The notes under the pieces were generated by a model, which saw nothing but the letters and a program-made list of their open reading frames with translations, had not been told where the DNA came from and searched no databases. The position numbers and the translations under genes were made by a program. DNA of 64,000 nt from Synechococcus sp. PCC 7336. GTDB lineage: Bacteria > Cyanobacteriota > Cyanobacteriia > Thermostichales > PCC-7336. Below, one piece after another: positions 35,301-42,651 of the stretch (its first letter is position 1; each line of letters starts with the position of its first letter). The stretch lies in assembly GCF_000332275.1 (NCBI RefSeq), contig NZ_CM001776.1, forward strand, positions 4,834,008 to 4,898,007, written 5' to 3'.

Positions 35301-37895
35301 CTCGGCAGTGAGATCCGGTCGCTTGAAATACCCCCGCGCCAATCCGGCACCGCCAACGTGCAATTCGCCGGGGACATTCGCAGGCACCAAGTGGGAATAG
35401 CAATCGAGCACGTAGAGTTGGGTGTTGCCGATCGCCCGACCGAGGGAGACAGCAGCAGCATCGGGTGCAACGCGATCGACCGCCGTCCAAACCGTAGCCT
35501 CGGTCGGTCCGTACAGGTTCCACACTTCGCCGCAAGAGCGGCTCAGGGCTTGTGCCAGCGGCAAGGGCAGCGCCTCGCCGCCGCACAGCACTTTAAGTTG
35601 AGCGTCTCCAGTCCAGCCCGAGTCCAGAAGCATTTGCCACGTCACTGGAGTGGCCTGCATCGCCGTTGCCCCACTCGATCGCATTAGCTGGGCGAGTTGC
35701 AGCGCATCTGCTGCCGCCTCTCGACTGGCGATCGCCACCCGAGCCCCCACAATGAGCGGCAGGAAGATTTCCAAAACGGCGATATCGAACGACGAGGTTG
35801 TCACCGCCAGCAGGATATCGCTGGGCTCCAACCCCGGTGCCTGCCGCATTGCCGCCAAGAAATTGACGACCGCAGCGTGGGAAATCTGCACGCCTTTTGG
35901 CGTAGCGGTGGAGCCGGAGGTGTAGATCTGGTAGGCCAATTGCTGCGGATAGACCATGGGCAAAAGGTCGTCCCCTGCTGTTGCCCCAGCGTCCAAACCT
36001 TCAAAATCTCGATCCAGCAACACCACCTGGGCCTCGTGTTCCGGCAGAGCGCCTTGCAGGTGGCTTTGGGCGATCGCCACTGCCGCACCAGAGTCCTGCA
36101 GCATCAGGGCCATTCGCTGGGAGGGATAGGCCGGATCGATGGGAACATAGGCCGCGCCCGCTTTGAGAATGGCCAACATGCCGACGGGCATGGCAGCGGA
36201 GCGATCGGTGCAGAGGGCAATGAGGCGATCGCTGCCCGCGCCCAAGCGGCGCAATTGTCGGGCCACTCGGTTGGCTCGCTTGTCCAGTTCTCGATAGGTC
36301 AGCGATCCCTCGGCATCCACAATCGCGATCGCATCGGGGGTTTGCTGCACCTGCTGCTCGAAGAGCTGGTGCAGGCAGACATCGGGGTGAACTGGCAGGG
36401 CAGGGGCGCGGCTGGTTTGGAGAATGGGGTCGATGTCCGACTCGGCCAGCAAGACCAGCTCTGAGAGGCGGCGAGTGGGATGAGCCACGATATCGGTCAG
36501 GATCGTCTGGAAATGCTTGGCAAAGTCGGCGATCGTGGCAGTGTCAAATAAATCGGTGCTGTATTCCAAGACACAGGTGAGCTGTGCGTCAATTTCGGCC
36601 ATATCTAGGCTGAGATCGACGCGGCAGGTGCTGTGGCTGACGGGGAGAGGGCACAGTTGCAGTCCAGACAGCTCTAGCGACTTTTGCATGGGGGTCTGGT
36701 GCAAGGCAAACCACACTTGGAACAGAGGATTGCGACTCAGATCGCGATCGGGCTGGAGAGTTTTGACTAAGACATCGAAGGGGAGTTCTTGGTGGGAGAG
36801 GGCGGCAACTGTTGTCTGACTGACGCGTTGGAGCAGTGTTTTGAAAGGGGGATTATCTTGCAGGGTCGATCGCAGCAAGACCGTATTGGCGAAAAACCCG
36901 ATCGCCGATTTCAGTTGGGGGCGATCGCGGTTGACCATTGCCGTGCCGATGGTGATGTCCCCCTGCCCCGTGTAGCGATAGAGCAGGGTCTTGAAGGCGG
37001 CCAGTAGCGTGACAAATAACGTGCAGTTTTCGGCTTTGCTCAGATTTTTGAGTTCCTCGTAGAGCGCGTCTGGCAAAGCCAATCTGTATTTGGCACCCGC
37101 AAACGATTGCACGGCAGGACGCGGGCGATCGGTCGGCAGTTGTAGGGCGGGGCGTTCCCCGGCCATCTGTTGCTTCCAGAATTCCAGTTGATGGGCAAAA
37201 CGCTCTCCCTGCAACCATTGCCGCTGCCAGATGGCATAGTCGGCAGATTGAATCGGTAACTCGGGCAGCGGAGCAGGGCGACCTGTCGAAAATGCCGTGT
37301 AAAAAGCGTGGAACTCTTGCAAGAGAATGCCCACCGACCAGCCATCGGCCAGGATGTGGTGGACGGTGGCCAGCAAGATATATCGCTGCGACCCCAGCAG
37401 GAGAATGGCAGTGCGGAGCGGTGGCTGGCGATCGAGCTGGAAGGGATGTTGCGCAAACTCGGCGGTCAGCCGTTCGAGTGCTACCTCTTGCTGCCCTTCA
37501 GATAAGTCAGCCAAGTCGATCGCCACACATGGCATTGCGAGCTCGGGGGCGATCGCCTGCGTGGGCTTGCCCTCTGCAGTCTCGACAAAGTAAGTGCGCA
37601 GGACTTCGTGGCGGCGGAGGATTGCGGCAACACTCCGCTGCACTATAGGAACATCCAAATTGCCGACAATTTCGATGGCAATGGGGCTGTTGTAGGAGGC
37701 GCTCCCCGGTTGGAGCTCGTCCAGGAACCAGAGCCGCTGCTGGTTGAAGGACAGGGGAATAAAATCGGGTCTGGGATGCTGGGGCTGAATCTGGCGTTGG
37801 GGCGATCGCTCCGATTGTTGGCCCAGTTGCAGCCGTTGCATCAGGAGCTGACGCTTTTCTGGCGATAAGTTTGCAAGTCGGGCCGAAAGGCTCAT
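32361..37895 (-). CDS. NRPS C-A(Gly)-PCP-half E-C
   Basis: An 1844-residue synthetase. ATG at 37895 (MSLSARLANLSPEKRQLL) has GGAG about 8 bases upstream and gives a normal C-domain leader. Domains: C at about 40-460 (HHILADG near 181); A at about 490-990 with pocket D-I-L-Q-L-G-L-V-W = Gly, closely related to the second A domain of the next synthetase; PCP near 1047 (FFELGGDSIL, the type that precedes epimerases); then only the C-terminal half of an epimerase domain (about 1095-1345; SSFPLLL and VPNGGVGCDLLQG are recognisable, while the N-terminal half with HHxxxDG is gone); then a complete C domain at about 1365-1800 (SPIQAGLLFHTL, HHLLLDG near 1504), of the kind that follows epimerases. A basic tail follows. 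Epimerisation would be pointless on Gly, consistent with decay. Confidence 0.92.
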   Translation of the reverse strand: MSLSARLANLSPEKRQLLMQRLQLGQQSERSPQRQIQPQHPRPDFIPLSFNQQRLWFLDELQPGSASYNSPIAIEIVGNLDVPIVQRSVAAILRRHEVLRTYFVETAEGKPTQAIAPELAMPCVAIDLADLSEGQQEVALERLTAEFAQHPFQLDRQPPLRTAILLLGSQRYILLATVHHILADGWSVGILLQEFHAFYTAFSTGRPAPLPELPIQSADYAIWQRQWLQGERFAHQLEFWKQQMAGERPALQLPTDRPRPAVQSFAGAKYRLALPDALYEELKNLSKAENCTLFVTLLAAFKTLLYRYTGQGDITIGTAMVNRDRPQLKSAIGFFANTVLLRSTLQDNPPFKTLLQRVSQTTVAALSHQELPFDVLVKTLQPDRDLSRNPLFQVWFALHQTPMQKSLELSGLQLCPLPVSHSTCRVDLSLDMAEIDAQLTCVLEYSTDLFDTATIADFAKHFQTILTDIVAHPTRRLSELVLLAESDIDPILQTSRAPALPVHPDVCLHQLFEQQVQQTPDAIAIVDAEGSLTYRELDKRANRVARQLRRLGAGSDRLIALCTDRSAAMPVGMLAILKAGAAYVPIDPAYPSQRMALMLQDSGAAVAIAQSHLQGALPEHEAQVVLLDRDFEGLDAGATAGDDLLPMVYPQQLAYQIYTSGSTATPKGVQISHAAVVNFLAAMRQAPGLEPSDILLAVTTSSFDIAVLEIFLPLIVGARVAIASREAAADALQLAQLMRSSGATAMQATPVTWQMLLDSGWTGDAQLKVLCGGEALPLPLAQALSRSCGEVWNLYGPTEATVWTAVDRVAPDAAAVSLGRAIGNTQLYVLDCYSHLVPANVPGELHVGGAGLARGYFKRPDLTAERFCPDPFSSQAGARLYKTGDLVRYRRDGSLEFLGRIDNQIKLRGFRIELGEIESCLLEASAVRAAVAIVREDRAGDKRLVAYVIPQDEPPANAVDRSKVWRQLLQAKLPAYMVPHAFVVLETFPLTPNGKIDRKALPAPEGSPESAIAFEPPQTPVQERLCGIWADVLDRDRVGIGDNFFELGGDSILAMQAIAKAKQAGLPLTPKDLFQNQTIAELAATASAKAGRERLQQEAQSTHLQAEWETYWQAIATADLTHLPTDCSTTASTIAKPETVSVSLSNAETRSLLEALPALYNASLTDAVLSALATACCDPKQSLLLQVDGNGGDFTSSFPLLLPNGDRQSPGTTLKRIKEAVRQVPNGGVGCDLLQGSSDSEGRSHWPAAAIAFSYCEPLSGGTSHGSPALKQSLSPDSMQTDRPEKLAVTAHLDNSSLCLHWHYSPDLHRQGTVTQLAQQTLQALQDLADHCQAPNAGGYTPSDFPLAQLDTPTLHKLFGRSRAIADLYPLSPIQAGLLFHTLYSPEAGLYFDQMSCKITGALNIHNFQQAWAAAIERHGVLRTAFLWQELDRPLQAVHHEVPLPWIELDWRDFETEVQAERLEAFLLAERERGFDLGRPPLMRLTLIHLDPETYYFVWSRHHLLLDGWSLPLVVQAVLSAYGSLSAGKAEIPLPASPPYRDYIVWLQSQSLDEAKTFWQEYLAGWTQPLAIDRLGHQAGLASSSKSESHYAECNIPFTVESSAQLDAWVRQHRLTLNTLIQGLWSLLLAHYSGELDIVFGATVAGRPTDLEGVEATVGLFINTLPVRVRVDGRADLLTWLQQLQAAQVEVNRYAYSPLTEVQSWSNVPRGRALFESIVVFENYPIDAALEQQVANLSLQGLGNEIDNGYPLTLRGVPKQELLLQLIYDRDRLDLASVEPMGEHLRALLKRAVEQPEIQVGELQKLLQTSSQQSFKQVRRQKLGQIRRQAIRRSAAAYLGGEDR

Positions 37896-37968
37896 GGGGC
37901 AATCTCCAGGGCAATGGGAGCTAGGTCTGGGAACTCGAAGGATTTCAAGATTTGGAGTGTGACAAGAT

Positions 37969-40900
37969 TTAAGGCTGGGCCAACAAAGCTTCCACCTCCT
38001 CATCTGTCAGTCTTTCAATCTCGGTCAGGGCAGCCGCGAGGCTTGCCTCATCGGCTTGCTGGGCGATCGCCGCCAGGATCGTCTCTGCCGATGCAGCCAC
38101 CGTGGGGGCATTAAAGAAGCTCTGGTAAGACAGATCCAGTTGGAAAGTCTTGCACACCTGCGATACCAGCATCGTGGCGATGAGGGAATCGCCGCCCAAC
38201 TCGAAGAAGCCATCGTGAATGCCGATCGGAGCGACACCCAAGGCTTGCTCCCACAACTCCACCAGCGTTATTTCGACATCGTTGCGGGGCGCAACGTAGG
38301 GACCGAGAGAGCTCGGTCGCAATTGCGTTACCCCCTGTGACTTTGCCTGCTGGGCGGCGATCGCCGCCGCAGTCCGCTCGACTAAGCGAGGAAAATCTTG
38401 GGTCGAAACGATTGTCTGGGGTAGTCCCGCCGCCAGAACGCGATCGAACGCATCGAGCCCTTCCGTCGCCGTCATCCCTGCTTGCAAGCGCTCTAACACC
38501 GAGCCTGCTGAGGCCAAAGCCTCCACCTGCGTTCCCTCCAGATTCCAGATATCCCAATTGACCGCTTGCACGAGGCACTTGCCCCCAGTGCTGCGATCGC
38601 TCGCCAGAGTATTGAGGACCGCATTGGCAGCCGTATAGTTGGCCAGTTCCCAGCCGCCCAGATAGGAGGCGTGGGACGAAAACAGCAGCAGGAAGTCCAG
38701 ATCGTCTTTCGGTAAGAGGCTGTCGAGCAGGAGGGCTCCCATCGCTTTGGGGGCAAGTGCCGCCAGGGCAGATTCGGCCTCCAGCGCTTGAATGCTGAAC
38801 TTTTGGGAGGATTGGGCAGCGTGAATGGCACCGTGGATGGGACCCAATTGCTCGTTTGCTGCGGCGATCGCCGCAGCCATTTGCTCGCGATCGGTCACAT
38901 CGGCAGGCACCACCAGAACGGCAGCCCCCATCTGCTGACATGCCTGCAGTTGGCGAATTTTACTGCTGGTGGGGTCGTCCTCGTCGCGTTCCTGCAGCCA
39001 TTGCGACCATTCTGCTTGAGGCGGAAAGGCGGAGCGTCCGACAAAGACCAAATTGGCCTGTACTGTCTGGGCCAAATGCTCGGCTAGGTGCAGGCCGACT
39101 TTGCCCAGGCCGCCAATTAGCAGGTAAGTTCCCCCTTGGCGCAATCGCGGCGACTCGACGGGTTCTATCCGCACTGGCTCGAAGGTGGGAACCCAGCGGT
39201 GGCTCCCTCGATAGGCGATCGCGGGTTCGGCAGGAGATATCGCTAGCTCCGCCAATAGTGCGTTGACGAGGTTGTCCATCTGCCGACTGTCGCGGGGAGG
39301 GCAAACAATATCGACGTGGCGGGCTTTCACCTGCGCGTACTCTTGGCCCATCACGCGACAGAGGCCGATCGCAGTTGCTTTCGCCGGCATTAAAGACTCG
39401 TCCCCCGAGACTTTTTGGCTGCCGTTGGCGACGACCGAGACCTCTAGGGAGCGATCGCCAGCGGCTGGAACGAGAACTTGTAACAATAAGCTGAGGCCGA
39501 TAAATCCGTTTTCTTGCTCTTGAGTAAAGGCTTCCAGCTCCGAAGTCACCGCTTCAATGGCTGTCACTCCCCAGGCATGGAGGACTTTATTGGGAGTCAG
39601 CTGTCGTTCTTTGAGGGCGGCAACGAGAGCCTCGTAGTCGGCTTTTTGGCTGGGGTTGACGACAAACGAGAGAGCGTCGGTCTCGTCGTTTGCGATCGCA
39701 AAGGCTTGCCCCACACTGACTGTCATAACAGGGCTGCCCGTTGCGGCAATTCGCTGCTGTAGTTGGCGAGCAAAACCGATTCCATCCACAAATATCAGCC
39801 AGCAATCTGACTCGGATGTAGAGGCAGGCTCTAACGGCGGTATCGAGCGTTTCCAGACAGGTAAGTAAAACCACTCGGCGATATCGGCGCGTTTCAAACT
39901 GGCTGGCGTAGGAGTAGAAGCACTCGCGACATCCGTTTGCACGACATCTGATGCTGTCTGGGCGGTAATGCGATCGCCGACATCAATCCAATGGCGCTGT
40001 CGCTCGAAAGGATAAGTGGGAAGCAGCACGCAGTGGCGGTGCTCGCGGGCATAAAAGGCGGGCCAATCCACACTGGCCCCTGCCAGCCACAACTGGGCCA
40101 GTGCTGCCAGCAGGCATTCTAGATCGTCGCTTCCCTCGCTGGCGGGATGGCGCATAGACGCGAGCAGCCGCGTTTGTGCTTTGGCCTGCTGTCTGGCAAG
40201 GGTGCTCAATGTCCGACCGGGTCCCACCTCCAGCAAGACGCGATCGCCTTCTGCCAGCAATTGGGCCACTCCATCCGCAAACCTTACAGTTTGGCGGAGC
40301 TGCTGCCCCCAATAAGTTGGGTTCGTAGCCTCTTCAGGCAGAATCCAGGTGCCCGTGAGATTGGAGAGAAAGGGAATGCTAGGGGGATGGAGTTTAATAG
40401 CAGAGACTAATTCCACCAAGGCGGGTACAGCCTCCGCCACGGCAGTAGTGTGAAAGGCGTGAGATGTGTGGAGGCGGCGGGCTGCAATTCCTTGCTGCTG
40501 TAAAGACTGTGCGAACGCCTCGATCGCCTGCGCGGCCCCTGCCACCACACAGGCATTGGGGGCATTGATGGCAGCCAGTTCGAGTGCTTCCGGCAAAATT
40601 GACAGGACTTTATCTTCCGGCAGGGGAATTGCCAACATCGTTCCGGCGGGCTGCTGCTGCATCAATCGACCTCGCGCTGCCACCAGTTGGAGTGCATCTT
40701 CCAGACTCCAGACCCCGGCCAGACAGGCAGCGACATATTCCCCAATGCTGTGACCCAACAGCGCTTGAGGCTGAATACCCCAGCTCATCCATAGCTGGGC
40801 CAGAGCGTATTCAATTGCAAACAAGGCCGGTTGGACGATCGCCGTTTGCTGCAATTTTTCTGCATCGGCCACTTCCGCCTCGCGGGCCGAGAAGAGCAGG

Positions 40901-42651
40901 GTGGTCAGATCGAAGCCTAATAAGGGTTCGAGGAGATCGCAACAGCGATCGAACGGTTCCTGAAATCCAACTTCCTGCTCGTACAGTTGGCGGCCCATAT
41001 TGACATACTGGCTACCTTGGCCCGGAAACAGGAAGGCAATTGAGGGGGTGTCCCGCTCGCAGACATCCTCCCAATCCCGTTGAGGTGTCGGTTGCTCGAA
41101 CGAGGCGATCGCCTCTGCTGAGGTTTGGCACAGCAGCACGCGGCGATGGTTCCAATCCCGTCGTCCCACCTGGAGGGTGTAGGCTACATCGGCCAGAGGC
41201 AGGGAAGGATTCTCTGCCAGATGTTGGCTGAGGTTTTGGCTGGCCTTGTGGAGGGCAGTGGAGGTTTGGGCAGACAGCAGTAGCAACTGCCAAGGGCGAG
41301 AGGGACCGGACGGTTCGCGTTCGGGGGCTTCTTCCAGCACGGCATGGACGTTGGTGCCGCCAATGCCAAAAGAACTGACTCCCGCTCGTCGGGGCGAGTC
41401 TTGACGCGACCAAGCGGACAGGCGATCGGCCACAAAGAAGGGGCTATTGGCAAAGTTAATCTGGGGATTGGGCTGCTCGAAATTCAGGCTGGCGGGAATC
41501 TGTTGGTGTTGCAGGGCGAGAACTGCTTTGATGAGTCCGGCGACACCTGCAGCCGCATCGAGATGGCCGATGCTCGCTTTCACCGAACCAAGAGCGCAGC
41601 AGCCAGTGCGAGGGGTTCCCGTCCGAAATGCCTGCGTCAGAGCAGCGACTTCAATGGGATCTCCTAAAGCGGTCCCCGTACCGTGGGTTTCCACGTAACC
41701 AATGGTTTCGGGAGACACCTCTGCGAGCGAGAGGGCTTCGGCAATCGCCTCAGCTTGTCCGTCAACACTGGGAGCCGTAAAGCCCACTTTGACTGCGCCA
41801 TCATTGTTCATCGCCGAGGCTCGAATTACCGCCAGAACGCGATTGCCCTCCTTCAGGGCCTCTTCCAGTCGTTTCAGCACCACCACACCGACACCGCTAC
41901 CGGGCACAGTGCCGCGAGCGCGAGCGTCAAAGACGCGGCAATGGCCGTCAGGGGAAAGCACGCCGCCATCTTGGTGGAGATAGCCAGCTTTGTGCGGCAC
42001 TTGAATGGAAGCGCCTCCGGCCAACACCACGTCGCTCTGGTATGACAGCAAACTCTGACAAGCCAAGTGAATCGCCACCAGCGAGGTGGAACAGGCGGTC
42101 TGGACATCAACGCTCGGCCCCCTCAAATTGAGCTTGTAGGACACCCGCGTGGTGAGAAAGTCCTTCTCGCTGCCCAGTCCGGCCAGTCGAACGCCATCTT
42201 GAATGCTGCCAGCCGATTGAATGAAGTTCGGATTGAGATAGAGGTTGTTCAGGGCATAGCTACTGGTGCTGACCCCGGCGAACAGGCCAATCCGACCGGG
42301 AAAGGTATTGGGGTCGCAGCCCGCCCGCTCCAGGGCCTCCCAGGCACATTCGAGGAACAGGCGGTGCTGCGGATCGGCGATCGCGGCTTCTCGGGGGGTA
42401 AAGTCGAAAAAGTTAGCATCGAAGCCATCGATGTTATCTAGAATGGCGCGAGCTTTGACGTAGTTGGGGTTGGCGAGCAAGTCGGGACCCAGGCCAGCAT
42501 CGAGCAGTTCGCGATCGCTAAAGAACGTGACGCATTCCGCGCCATCGCGCAGATTCTGCCAGAACTGCTCCAGGGTGGGCGCGCCCGGAAACCGTCCAGC
42601 CATGCCGACGATTGCAATACCGTCTGGGGCGATCGCTGTCGAGTTATGCAT
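37969..42651 (-). CDS. PKS module KS-AT-KR-ACP
   Basis: A 1560-residue module adding one reduced malonate unit. ATG at 42651 (MHNSTAIAPDGIAIVGMAGRF) overlaps the stop of the upstream NRPS by 8 bases; a longer frame to 42972 is just the neighbour's shadow. KS (about 10-435) has active Cys in VQTACSTSL and the His in ETHGTGT and SIGHLD. AT (about 540-820) has GHSIGEY and SHAFH, the malonyl type. KR (about 1160-1390) has LLIGGLGKVG for NADPH, the Ser in FSSHAS and the Tyr and Asn in NYTAANA, so it looks active. ACP near 1487 (FFELGGDSLI). Because it follows the module for a basic amino acid, the expected unit is a 4-amino-3-hydroxy (statine-like) extension. The next NRPS starts 73 bases on. Confidence 0.92.
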   Translation of the reverse strand: MHNSTAIAPDGIAIVGMAGRFPGAPTLEQFWQNLRDGAECVTFFSDRELLDAGLGPDLLANPNYVKARAILDNIDGFDANFFDFTPREAAIADPQHRLFLECAWEALERAGCDPNTFPGRIGLFAGVSTSSYALNNLYLNPNFIQSAGSIQDGVRLAGLGSEKDFLTTRVSYKLNLRGPSVDVQTACSTSLVAIHLACQSLLSYQSDVVLAGGASIQVPHKAGYLHQDGGVLSPDGHCRVFDARARGTVPGSGVGVVVLKRLEEALKEGNRVLAVIRASAMNNDGAVKVGFTAPSVDGQAEAIAEALSLAEVSPETIGYVETHGTGTALGDPIEVAALTQAFRTGTPRTGCCALGSVKASIGHLDAAAGVAGLIKAVLALQHQQIPASLNFEQPNPQINFANSPFFVADRLSAWSRQDSPRRAGVSSFGIGGTNVHAVLEEAPEREPSGPSRPWQLLLLSAQTSTALHKASQNLSQHLAENPSLPLADVAYTLQVGRRDWNHRRVLLCQTSAEAIASFEQPTPQRDWEDVCERDTPSIAFLFPGQGSQYVNMGRQLYEQEVGFQEPFDRCCDLLEPLLGFDLTTLLFSAREAEVADAEKLQQTAIVQPALFAIEYALAQLWMSWGIQPQALLGHSIGEYVAACLAGVWSLEDALQLVAARGRLMQQQPAGTMLAIPLPEDKVLSILPEALELAAINAPNACVVAGAAQAIEAFAQSLQQQGIAARRLHTSHAFHTTAVAEAVPALVELVSAIKLHPPSIPFLSNLTGTWILPEEATNPTYWGQQLRQTVRFADGVAQLLAEGDRVLLEVGPGRTLSTLARQQAKAQTRLLASMRHPASEGSDDLECLLAALAQLWLAGASVDWPAFYAREHRHCVLLPTYPFERQRHWIDVGDRITAQTASDVVQTDVASASTPTPASLKRADIAEWFYLPVWKRSIPPLEPASTSESDCWLIFVDGIGFARQLQQRIAATGSPVMTVSVGQAFAIANDETDALSFVVNPSQKADYEALVAALKERQLTPNKVLHAWGVTAIEAVTSELEAFTQEQENGFIGLSLLLQVLVPAAGDRSLEVSVVANGSQKVSGDESLMPAKATAIGLCRVMGQEYAQVKARHVDIVCPPRDSRQMDNLVNALLAELAISPAEPAIAYRGSHRWVPTFEPVRIEPVESPRLRQGGTYLLIGGLGKVGLHLAEHLAQTVQANLVFVGRSAFPPQAEWSQWLQERDEDDPTSSKIRQLQACQQMGAAVLVVPADVTDREQMAAAIAAANEQLGPIHGAIHAAQSSQKFSIQALEAESALAALAPKAMGALLLDSLLPKDDLDFLLLFSSHASYLGGWELANYTAANAVLNTLASDRSTGGKCLVQAVNWDIWNLEGTQVEALASAGSVLERLQAGMTATEGLDAFDRVLAAGLPQTIVSTQDFPRLVERTAAAIAAQQAKSQGVTQLRPSSLGPYVAPRNDVEITLVELWEQALGVAPIGIHDGFFELGGDSLIATMLVSQVCKTFQLDLSYQSFFNAPTVAASAETILAAIAQQADEASLAAALTEIERLTDEEVEALLAQP

